From the NCBI GenBank assembly GCA_021107195.1, contig JAIOTF010000084.1, positions 1 to 15,821 on the forward strand: a stretch of DNA of 15,821 nucleotides. Direction: 5' to 3'. Positions 6,331 to 11,957 of the stretch are shown one piece after another. Within the stretch, counting starts at the first letter, position 1, and every line of letters begins with the position of its first letter. Source of the DNA: Anaerolineaceae bacterium (GTDB taxonomy: Bacteria > Chloroflexota > Anaerolineae > Anaerolineales > Anaerolineaceae). The notes below the pieces were generated by a model that was not told the origin of the DNA, searched no databases, and was given only the letters and a program-made list of their open reading frames with translations. Position numbers and translations under genes: made by a program.

Positions 6331-6567
6331 ATGGAAATTAAGATTTTAGGCGGGGGCTGCCCCAACTGTCATCGTTTGGAAGCGCTTGCCCGCGAAGCTG
6401 CGGCTGACCTGGGCATTGAAGCCACTTTCATCAAAGTCAAGGCAATGACCGAGATCATGAACTATGACATCATCAGTACCCCGGCTCTGGTGGTAAATGA
6501 GACCGTGAAATCTTCCGGGCGTGTCCCTTCTAAAGAGGAAATGCGGGTTTTCTTGCAGGCAGAATAG
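6331..6567 (+). CDS. Small thioredoxin-fold protein with CPNC active site
   Basis: This 78-residue protein has a redox motif CPNC (C10, C13) right after the first strand (MEIKILGGG) and a cis-proline segment ISTPALVV (P51). It belongs to the small thioredoxin-like family typified by the archaeal redox-active disulfide proteins (thioredoxin_3 type). The ATG at 6331 is preceded by AAGGA (6318-6322) with 8-base spacing; a reading start at 6307 would place sequence from the intercistronic repeat in the protein. This small protein is commonly found next to ArsP/DUF318 permeases. It may reduce or deliver thiol-reactive metal(loid) ligands, or keep the cysteine pairs of the permease and repressor reduced. 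That role is inference. It is the last gene of the unit; a strong hairpin follows. Confidence 0.85.
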   Translation: MEIKILGGGCPNCHRLEALAREAAADLGIEATFIKVKAMTEIMNYDIISTPALVVNETVKSSGRVPSKEEMRVFLQAE

Positions 6568-6590
6568 TAAAGCGTATTGAAAACAAAGTT

Positions 6591-6615
6591 GTTCACTTCG
6601 ACAGGATCAGTGAAC
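6591..6615. repeat. Dispersed TTCGACAGG-TCAG repeat, copy 2 (palindromic form)
   Basis: GTTCACT (6591-6597) and AGTGAAC (6609-6615) form a 7-bp inverted repeat around TCGACAGGATC. The core matches the 4793-4809 element. It lies just after the thioredoxin-fold gene and before the terminator hairpin. Confidence 0.55.
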
Positions 6616-6625
6616 GGATGTTAAA

Positions 6626-6657
6626 AGCAGGCCGGAAGCATCAGCTTCCGGCCTGCT
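6626..6657 (+). terminator. Strong hairpin terminating the arsR-permease-thioredoxin unit
   Basis: AGCAGGCCGGAAGC (6626-6639) pairs perfectly with GCTTCCGGCCTGCT (6644-6657), a 14-bp GC-rich stem with loop ATCA. It is preceded by AAAA. The downstream side is only mildly T-rich (GTCTGTCTGGTTT), so intrinsic termination is likely but not textbook. Confidence 0.65.
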
Positions 6658-6712
6658 GTCTGTCTGGTTTATGGCAGCAATTCTCAATATGATGAAAATA
6701 ACGCTGTTGTAG

Positions 6713-6730
6713 TAACGACTTCAGTCGTTA
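6713..6730. repeat. TAACGACT hairpin repeat
   Basis: TAACGACT (6713-6720) and AGTCGTTA (6723-6730) form an 8-bp inverted repeat around TC. It lies in the 352-base gap between the thioredoxin-fold gene and the next gene. The rest of this gap holds the terminator, two other repeats and no convincing gene. Confidence 0.45.
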
Positions 6731-6846
6731 AGTGTTTGAAATTAACGATGAAAATTGTTATTACAAAGTCAAGCTGAGAATGGCTGAGTTTATGGACATT
6801 CGGGGCCTGAATTGTAGAAATGAACATGACTAAAGGGAAAAAATTC

Positions 6847-6919
6847 AACCTTGAAAAGGGTCGGTTCAAGGAGATGGCCTTTTTGCAGGTGGTTGTGCGG
6901 CCAACCTTTCCAGGGGCGG
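6847..6919 (+). repeat. Composite dispersed repeat (AACCTTGAAAAGGGT ... GGCCAACCTTTCCAGGGG)
   Basis: AACCTTGAAAAGGGT (6847-6861) is followed by a stretch from 6886 containing GCGGCCAACCTTTCCAGGGG (6897-6916). The same two blocks, in the same order and orientation, recur at 11793-11807 and 11855-11886 with a few differences and a different spacer. The second block also occurs inverted at 2616-2633. It ends one base before the stop codon of the next minus-strand gene. Confidence 0.55.
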
Positions 6920-7990
6920 TTAATTATCAGGAATAAACGCGAAAACGGTGCCCGGGAATTTGTCGGTGGCGATCAGGAAACCGTGCAGGCCGCTGGCATC
7001 GTCATCCAGGCGGGCCAGGGCTTCCCAGTTGCGCGGGATGCGCAGCGCTGAAAGCTGGATCTGGATCGGCGGGCGGCCGGTGAGGGTGATCCCGTCCGGG
7101 GAATATTGCAGTTCCAGCAGGCGTTCGACATTCTCCTGACGGGCATGGCTGAGACCCTCGCCAAATTGCTGGGAGACAGGGTCGCTGTCCGTGTGGTAGG
7201 CGGGTTCGCCCAGCCAGTGCATATTGATCACCCAGAAGCGTCCCTGCGCATCGGGGGCGGTAGCGTCGGTCAGGCGGTATTCCAGGTGGGGCAGCGGCCT
7301 GCGCAGCGGGCCTTGCAGGTCGAGGGTGAAATAGCGGGCAAAGGGATCGTTGTTGATCTCGGCCCCGTTGACTTCGTAGAGGGTGACCACTGTTGCACCA
7401 GCCACGAAGATGGTTTCGTCGGATTTGTTGGGGCGGTTGGCTTGCGGGGGCAGGGGCTGGATATCGCTTGTGTTCAGGGTGATCAGGCTCAGGTCGGGAT
7501 TGATCTGGCCGCTGACCAAAAACCCTATTGCCCCGTTTTTGTCCGAGGCCTCGATTGTCAGGAATATCTGCCCGCCGTAAAAGGCGATGCCTTCAAAACC
7601 GTCAAATTCGGGTACGGCGGCATACAGACCGGGGGCCGAGAGAGGGACTGCTTGCGGGGTAAGCCTGCCGCCGCTTTTCCCGCTGATGTGATTGACCAGG
7701 TTCTCTTTGCTCAGGGCATACAGCGCGCCGTCCCAGCCGCCTTCTTCGTCAGAAAACCACGGGTACTGCGGGACGATGATCAGCGTGTCGCCATACCAGG
7801 CCATGCTGGAAATCTCTGATTTGTAGGAAGAAAGCGGCTTGGCCAGCGGAATGCGCTGGAATTTGGCTTCCGCGAGGAGGGAAGACGGATAGGGTGTATT
7901 GGGGGGAAAGATGACCCCTTGCTGCCAGGCCAGCACTAGGGCAGCCAACAGAAAGGCCAGTGCCAGAATGAAATACCATCGTTTGTTCAT
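6920..7990 (-). CDS. Membrane-anchored, phytase-like/beta-propeller protein of unknown substrate
   Basis: This 356-residue protein has a single N-terminal hydrophobic segment (about residues 5-22: YFILALAFLLAALVLAW) without a lipobox cysteine. It is therefore probably anchored outside the membrane or secreted. The remaining roughly 330 residues look like a propeller: ISSMAWYGDTLIIVPQYP, FDGFEGIAFYGGQIFLTIEA, and a C-terminal NWEALARLDDDASGLHGFLI followed by ATDKFPGTVFAFIP. This last pattern resembles the esterase-like domain of phytases (PF13449), where similar strands hold a glutamate and an aspartate. The similarity is by pattern only. The ATG at 7990 has AAGGA (7997-8001) at 6-base spacing. 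It stands alone behind its own promoter (8032-8060), which makes co-transcription with the DUF4173 gene optional. No phosphate-related neighbours are present. Confidence 0.6.
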   Translation of the reverse strand: MNKRWYFILALAFLLAALVLAWQQGVIFPPNTPYPSSLLAEAKFQRIPLAKPLSSYKSEISSMAWYGDTLIIVPQYPWFSDEEGGWDGALYALSKENLVNHISGKSGGRLTPQAVPLSAPGLYAAVPEFDGFEGIAFYGGQIFLTIEASDKNGAIGFLVSGQINPDLSLITLNTSDIQPLPPQANRPNKSDETIFVAGATVVTLYEVNGAEINNDPFARYFTLDLQGPLRRPLPHLEYRLTDATAPDAQGRFWVINMHWLGEPAYHTDSDPVSQQFGEGLSHARQENVERLLELQYSPDGITLTGRPPIQIQLSALRIPRNWEALARLDDDASGLHGFLIATDKFPGTVFAFIPDN

Positions 7991-8031
7991 GTGTGATCCT
8001 TGGGCGGCAGGAACACCGCCGGGGATGGAAG

Positions 8032-8060
8032 GTTATGGTTTGGTTGTGCGCGAATGGCAA
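8032..8060 (-). promoter_or_regulatory. Promoter of the phytase-like gene
   Basis: On the minus strand TTGCCA (complement of 8055-8060) and CATAAC (complement of 8032-8037) are separated by exactly 17 bases. The -10 lies 41 bases before the ATG. Confidence 0.5.
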
Positions 8061-8075
8061 TTAAAAAGAATGCTG

Positions 8076-8130
8076 CCCGGAAAGCCGTTTCGCATGGGTT
8101 TGATTGTAACATCCGCGGCGGCTTCCCGGG
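8076..8130 (-). terminator. Possible terminator after the DUF4173 gene
   Basis: CCCGGAAAGCCG (8076-8087) and CGGCTTCCCGGG (8119-8130) pair at 11 of 12 positions across a 31-base loop. On the minus strand the structure is followed by CAGCATTCTTTTTAATT, which includes a T run. It lies just beyond the DUF4173 stop and before the next promoter. The long loop makes it a weak candidate. Confidence 0.35.
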
Positions 8131-8158
8131 AGCTAAGTTTTATAGGGCTTGTGTAAGG

Positions 8159-9862
8159 CTAATCGATCCAGTAATCCTGGGGATAACAGTAATGTTTGTT
8201 GTCGTTCACTTCAACATAAGGATAAGTCGAAGTCGTGTTTTCCGCATGGTAGTTAGCTCTCAGTTCAGTGGCAAGCGGATTGATCAGACGGATTGCCCTG
8301 GCATTGGCGGGGTGGTAACTCTGCCAGGAGGTGGCGTCATCCTCGTACTCCTGAACAGCCACAATTAAACGACAGGTTAGTTCTGCGCCCAGTTCGTCGT
8401 GGGCTTTCTCAGACAGGTTCGGATTTTGATAAGCCTGTACCATGACCGGTACCGCATCGTTGGATAGCTCGGTCAGGTAATTGCCATCCAAAGCTAATCT
8501 TGCAGATTGTGAATCAGGATGCAACGTACGCTGGATGTTTTGGTGGGCTATGAAACCATCTACGTTCATCACACCCAGGGCGATGGCAAAGCTGAAGCAG
8601 AAGACCAGCAAAGCCAGGCCAAAGCGGCCGTGATTGCCGGTTAATTCGAGAATGATGGTGGCAATCAACAGCGCAGCGAGACAGAAGATGAAGACATGCG
8701 TATAGGTGCGCAGGCGGGTGAAGCCATAGGCGGCTTCGTACAGCAGCAGGCGCTGCAAACTGGAGGCCAGCATGACCAGCACCAGCAGCATCAGCAGGGT
8801 GGAGAGAATACTGAATCCGCGCTGCTGCCCTTGGTTTTTGGTGCGGGTAACAGCCGCCAGACACAGGTAGATCAACAGGCTGAGGACGGCTACTGTTACC
8901 AGTTCACCAAAGCCGTGGCGGGCATATTCGGCATAGGTGTAATTGAGTTCATTGATGTTGTTTGTCCCGCCGAAAAGGTAGCGGAACTGGATGGTAACGA
9001 AAACAGCAAACAGCAGGTTGATGCTGCCCAGCACGATCGCGGTTTCCGTCCAGCCCAGGAAAGGATTGATCCAGGCGCGCTTTGGGTCGGGACGTTCGGC
9101 GGTTTTTTTAGGCAGCACAGCTTGCAGGAAAATTCCGATGAAGGTGTAGGCCAGCACCAGAATATAGAACAGGCGGAAGAGATATTCGGGCAGGCGTTCC
9201 AGGTCAAAAAGGTCGAAGAATTCCTCCAGCTTTTTAGCAAAGGCCATGTCGGCCTGCGAGAGGAGTGCGCCGAGGATGAGCACGATTGGGGCGGCGATCA
9301 GCAGGCCGCGCAGCACGGGCAGGATATGTCGCATGGCTTTGGCCAGGACAGATTTGCTCTCGGCATCCCCGTTTTCGTTGGCGGATTGGGTGAGTACCTT
9401 GCCGGGCCGCCCGAGGCCGCCAAAGACAGTTGCCAAAGAAGGGACAACGTAGTCAATCACGCGGTAGTAGAACCAGTGACCGTTGGTGAAGGTGGCGGCC
9501 AGCAGGATCAGGCCGCCCAGGGCGAGGGAGGTGTTCACAAAGCGGGTGAAGCCTTCCATACGCAGGGCCGTCATACTGGCCATGAGCACGATCCCAACCA
9601 TCAACAGCAGGCTGAATTTGGCATGGCGCGTTTTCTCGCTGCGGGCGAGGAGAAAGAGCCCGGCCAGTGCCAGCACGATCCAGATGGCAATGGAGATGCC
9701 GGCAGGTTTTTTCCAGAAGAGCAGGTCCACGCCCCAGGCGAGGATCACGCCGGCAGCCAGGAAGGCCGATGGCGATTTAGCTTTGGGGTCAGCCGGTGGG
9801 GTGGATGCAGTCTTTTGTGCGGTTTGTTGAGCAGGTGGAGAATCGGGAACGGGTTGGGTCAT
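8159..9862 (-). CDS. DUF4173-family polytopic membrane protein
   Basis: This 567-residue protein starts with a Pro/Ala/Thr/Lys-rich cytoplasmic tail of about 30 residues. About ten or more hydrophobic segments follow, and then a soluble C-terminal region of about 110 residues from LGVMNVDGFIAHQNIQR. The central sequence FGGTNNINELNYTYAEYARHG and the VMNVDGFIAHQNI segment are typical of DUF4173/DUF4153 proteins, whose role is unknown. Some lie near two-component or envelope-stress genes. The C-terminal part (LDGNYLTELSNDAVPVMVQA and onward) resembles the family's tail. The ATG at 9862 has a perfect AGGAGG (9869-9874 complement) with 6-base spacing. A longer in-frame start at 9916 lacks this and has an unlikely basic/Cys N-terminus. 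It is probably transcribed from a TATACT promoter just upstream. Confidence 0.82.
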   Translation of the reverse strand: MTQPVPDSPPAQQTAQKTASTPPADPKAKSPSAFLAAGVILAWGVDLLFWKKPAGISIAIWIVLALAGLFLLARSEKTRHAKFSLLLMVGIVLMASMTALRMEGFTRFVNTSLALGGLILLAATFTNGHWFYYRVIDYVVPSLATVFGGLGRPGKVLTQSANENGDAESKSVLAKAMRHILPVLRGLLIAAPIVLILGALLSQADMAFAKKLEEFFDLFDLERLPEYLFRLFYILVLAYTFIGIFLQAVLPKKTAERPDPKRAWINPFLGWTETAIVLGSINLLFAVFVTIQFRYLFGGTNNINELNYTYAEYARHGFGELVTVAVLSLLIYLCLAAVTRTKNQGQQRGFSILSTLLMLLVLVMLASSLQRLLLYEAAYGFTRLRTYTHVFIFCLAALLIATIILELTGNHGRFGLALLVFCFSFAIALGVMNVDGFIAHQNIQRTLHPDSQSARLALDGNYLTELSNDAVPVMVQAYQNPNLSEKAHDELGAELTCRLIVAVQEYEDDATSWQSYHPANARAIRLINPLATELRANYHAENTTSTYPYVEVNDNKHYCYPQDYWID

Positions 9863-9891
9863 GCGAGACCTCCTGTGGGTTAGGTTGCATA

Positions 9892-9897
9892 AGTATA
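9892..9897 (-). promoter_or_regulatory. Candidate -10 of the DUF4173 gene
   Basis: The minus strand reads TATACT (complement of 9892-9897), 29 bases before the ATG, giving a leader of about 22 bases. No convincing -35 at 16-18 bases is seen; a TTGGCA lies too close (13 bases). Confidence 0.4.
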
Positions 9898-9989
9898 GCC
9901 CTGTGAAAGCTGCCAAAAACTGTCAGAAGACTCCAAATGCTATCACGTTTGGGATTGGAGGAGGTGTACGGGAGAGTTGGTTAAACATT

Positions 9990-10018
9990 GAGTGCCAGGG
10001 ACGCCGACCCTGGCACTC
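9990..10018. terminator. 11-bp hairpin, possible terminator or repeat
   Basis: GAGTGCCAGGG (9990-10000) and CCCTGGCACTC (10008-10018) pair perfectly around ACGCCGA. On the plus strand TTTATT follows. No plus-strand gene ends here, but the 43-residue minus-strand gene (ending at 10198) would read into it. The rest of 9863-10197 holds a promoter element, an isolated AAGGAGG (10024-10030) with no usable start codon after it, the 11-base direct repeats and no gene. Confidence 0.45.
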
Positions 10019-10100
10019 TTTATTAAGGAGGAGAAAAAGAAGAGAAGTCACCCTTTTGCTTATATAAAACAATTTTAGCAGGAATCGGGCGGCTTTGCTT

Positions 10101-10133
10101 GACGATAACTATACGATTACCCTACGATTACTT
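10101..10133 (+). repeat. Three 11-base direct repeats (TACGATTAC type)
   Basis: GACGATAACTA (10101-10111), TACGATTACCC (10112-10122) and TACGATTACTT (10123-10133) are head-to-tail with an 11-base period. A fourth variant, TACGGATTAC, is at 10156-10165. An 11-base period places each unit on the same helix face, as in binding sites of OmpR/PhoB-type regulators. The surrounding DNA is AT-rich and non-coding. TTGACG (10099-10104) and TACGAT (10123-10128) could form a plus-strand promoter through it. Confidence 0.45.
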
Positions 10134-10197
10134 CTTAAAACATAACAAATAACCATACGGATTACCAAAACAGGGGAGGAAAGGGTAGCGCGGGGTG

Positions 10198-10329
10198 TTA
10201 GAGGCGCACAACCGACAGGATCATCGAGAGGATAATGATGATGCCAACTGCAGCAAACAGGACTTGCTGGGTGCGTCGGCTTTTTTGCTGCCGGCGGTTG
10301 CTGTTTTTTGAATTTTTTGATTTTGCCAT
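10198..10329 (-). CDS. 43-residue single-span membrane protein with a basic N-terminus
   Basis: The frame encodes MAKSKNSKNSNRRQQKSRRT followed by QQVLFAAVGIIIILSMILSV and ends VRL. About 20 polar, strongly basic residues precede one hydrophobic helix of about 19 residues that runs almost to the C-terminus, as in a tail-anchored or signal-anchor microprotein. The ATG at 10329 has AAGGTG (10335-10340 complement) with 5-base spacing. An extended -10 (10353-10358) lies 23 bases upstream, so it has its own transcription signals. Lysine/asparagine codons in an A-rich 5' end are typical of well-translated small genes. No known family can be named with certainty. The role may be as a small subunit or regulator of a membrane complex (inference). 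It is divergent from the MscS channel gene. Confidence 0.7.
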   Translation of the reverse strand: MAKSKNSKNSNRRQQKSRRTQQVLFAAVGIIIILSMILSVVRL

Positions 10330-10352
10330 AATTTCACCTTAATTCGATAAGT

Positions 10353-10361
10353 ATTTTACCA
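10353..10361 (-). promoter_or_regulatory. Extended -10 promoter of the 43-residue membrane protein
   Basis: The minus strand reads TGG followed by TAAAAT (complement of 10353-10358). The predicted start is about 17 bases before the ATG, leaving room for the AAGGTG ribosome binding site. The -35 is weak (TTCAAG at 18 bases). Confidence 0.5.
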
Positions 10362-10561
10362 TGAGGTTGAGCTGCCCTTGAAAAAGTTAAACTTCAATTT
10401 TCCAGTTGTGTGTTGCTGGCATAGAGGATTGAATCTCCTGTTTTGTCTTTCGTTCCTCACCCCCACCTGCGGCGCCCACTCGCAAACCTGGAGGAGAAAA
10501 ATACAGCTGATTATCTGCATTAGTGCATTTGCACAGCAACGCACGCTGCTTGTTGGAGTCT

Positions 10562-10590
10562 TTGCCTGTAACGATGACCTGTGCTAGAAT
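10562..10590 (+). promoter_or_regulatory. Promoter of the MscS-family gene
   Basis: TTGCCT (10562-10567) and TAGAAT (10585-10590) are separated by exactly 17 bases, and TGC directly precedes the -10 (extended -10). The leader would be about 47 bases. The rest of 10330-10643 shows the divergent promoter and no gene. Confidence 0.6.
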
Positions 10591-10643
10591 CAGACCAGCA
10601 GGTTCGATGGGGAGCCCTGCTATTTTCTTGTAAAGGAATAACA

Positions 10644-11690
10644 ATGAATTTTCTCTCAACTGTCATTTTTAATAATACGATCCAGACCTGGCTGCTGGCG
10701 GTGCTGGTAACGGTTTTGCTGTTTGGGGTGTTTCGTGTGGCACGCAAAGTACTGGTCAATCGGGCTTGCAAGCTCGCTGCAAAAACGGCTACTGATGTAG
10801 ACGATTTTTTATGTGAGCTCCTGGAAGATCTTCGCAGCTTTTTCCTGCTTGGTCTTGCGGTTTTGCTGTCCTCGCGCGTGCTGGTTTTGTCAACCGATGT
10901 GCGGGGAGTGATCCGGGTGGTTTTCATCATTCTGGCGCTGCTGCAAGGCGGCTTCCTGGCGAGCAAGCTGTTGATGTGTTTGATCAACAAGCAGGCGGGG
11001 CGGGAAGCGGAGTCCCAATCGGCTACGCTCAAAACCATTGGCCGTTTTCTCACCGGGCTGGTGTGGGCGATCGTGATCGTGATGGCCCTGGACAGCATTC
11101 CCGGGATTGAGGTCAGTACCCTTGTCACTACTATGGGCATCACCGGCATTGCTGTGGCTTTTGCCATTCAAAATATTCTCTCGGACCTGTTTGCTGCGCT
11201 TTCGATCACTTTTGATCAGCCATTCGCCGTGGGGGATGTGATTGTGGTGGATGATCTGATTGGCACGGTCGAGCGCATCGGTTTGAAATCAACCCGCGTG
11301 CGCAGCCTGTCCGGGGAACAGTTGATTTTTTCCAACTCCGACCTGTTGAGCAGCCGCATTCGTAATTTCCAGCAAATGGATCGCCGGCGGGTGGTGCTGA
11401 AGTTTGGCGTAACGTATCAGACACCCCATGAGAAGCTGCAAGTGATCCCTGCAATGGTGGAGCATGTGATTGCCGGGCGAGAGAAGATCACTTTTGACCG
11501 GGCGCATTTTACCGGTTTCGGCGATTCTACCCTGGATTTTGAGGTGGTGTACTGGGTGGAAAATTCCGATTATGGCTTTTTCATGGATATGCAGCAGGAC
11601 ATTGATCTTAAATTGATGAAACGTTTTGAGGAAGAAAATATTGAGTTTGCATATCCCACGCAGACGGTATTTTTGGAGAAAGGAAACTGA
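10644..11690 (+). CDS. MscS-family mechanosensitive ion channel
   Basis: This 348-residue protein has about four to five membrane segments, then the MscS signature. A pore-lining helix region reads TMGITGIAVAFAIQNILSDL, followed by the beta domain FAVGDVIVVDDLIGTVERIG, LKSTRVRSLSGEQLIFSNSD and RIRNFQQMDRRRVVLKFGVTY. The C-terminal alpha/beta domain has PTQTVFLEKGN at the end. The Ala/Gly-rich pore helix and the F-x-x-GD-I motif are diagnostic. These channels open under membrane tension and release solutes during hypo-osmotic shock. It is longer at the N-terminus than E. coli MscS (286 residues), with an additional helical pair, as in many small-conductance relatives. ATG at 10644 has AAAGGA (10632-10637) at 6-base spacing and its own extended -10 promoter. 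It is a single gene. Confidence 0.92.
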   Translation: MNFLSTVIFNNTIQTWLLAVLVTVLLFGVFRVARKVLVNRACKLAAKTATDVDDFLCELLEDLRSFFLLGLAVLLSSRVLVLSTDVRGVIRVVFIILALLQGGFLASKLLMCLINKQAGREAESQSATLKTIGRFLTGLVWAIVIVMALDSIPGIEVSTLVTTMGITGIAVAFAIQNILSDLFAALSITFDQPFAVGDVIVVDDLIGTVERIGLKSTRVRSLSGEQLIFSNSDLLSSRIRNFQQMDRRRVVLKFGVTYQTPHEKLQVIPAMVEHVIAGREKITFDRAHFTGFGDSTLDFEVVYWVENSDYGFFMDMQQDIDLKLMKRFEEENIEFAYPTQTVFLEKGN

Positions 11691-11708
11691 CCCTTGTAAA
11701 GGTTGGCT
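11691..11708 (-). repeat. Dispersed CCAACCTT-type repeat, copy 3
   Basis: The minus strand reads AGCCAACCTTTACAAGGG, a variant of the 2616-2633 and 6899-6916 repeat. It begins directly after the stop codon of the MscS-family gene. Confidence 0.5.
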
Positions 11709-11764
11709 TGAAACCAGCTCGTTCAATTGGATTTTTTGAATGATTATTGACGCAGTTTGAAAGT

Positions 11765-11808
11765 AACCCTTTTCAAGGTTGGTACTGGATTAAACCTTGA
11801 AAAGGGTT
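11765..11808. repeat. 16-bp perfect inverted repeat
   Basis: AACCCTTTTCAAGGTT (11765-11780) and AACCTTGAAAAGGGTT (11793-11808) are exact reverse complements around a 12-base loop. The right arm matches 6847-6861. RNA from either strand would fold into a stable hairpin. It sits between convergent genes (MscS channel and PD40 lipoprotein), so it may also contribute to termination, although no T run follows. Confidence 0.65.
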
Positions 11809-11854
11809 GAATTATGGAAAAGAATCCTGCGCAGACAGATGCAAGCATAATACT

Positions 11855-11886
11855 CAGGTGCTTGCACGGCCAACCTTCCCAAGGGG
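11855..11886 (+). repeat. Dispersed CCAACCTT-type repeat, copy 4
   Basis: From CAGGTGCTTGCACGGC onward into CAACCTTCCCAAGGGG, this matches 6886-6916 with a few substitutions and one indel. It follows the AACCTTGAAAAGGGTT arm, as in the 6847-6919 copy. Confidence 0.55.
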
Positions 11887-11894
11887 AGGATCAA

Positions 11895-11934
11895 TACAAA
11901 AAAACTCGCTGTTCCGGGCCGGAACAGCGAGTTT
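11895..11934 (-). terminator. Rho-independent terminator of the PD40 lipoprotein gene
   Basis: AAACTCGCTGTTCCGG (11902-11917) and CCGGAACAGCGAGTTT (11919-11934) form a 16-bp arm pair around one base. On the minus strand the stem runs directly into a stretch of seven T (through 11898). This is a textbook intrinsic terminator 24 bases after the stop at 11958. Confidence 0.85.
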
Positions 11935-11957
11935 GTGATTCGAAAAGAGGAACTGGC

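Noticed and set aside
7106..7819. Plus-strand frame of 237 residues
   Set aside because: It is antisense to the phytase-like gene, and its composition is that of a shadow frame.
8696..9883. Long open frame (395 residues) on the plus strand
   Set aside because: It is the exact antisense of the DUF4173 gene, rich in Gln/His/Glu as expected for the complement of a Leu/Ala-rich membrane protein, with no ribosome binding site.
10487..10587. GGAGG followed by a short frame IQLIICISAFAQQ... upstream of the channel gene
   Set aside because: There is no ATG, GTG or TTG at a usable distance, and the frame runs over the channel's promoter.
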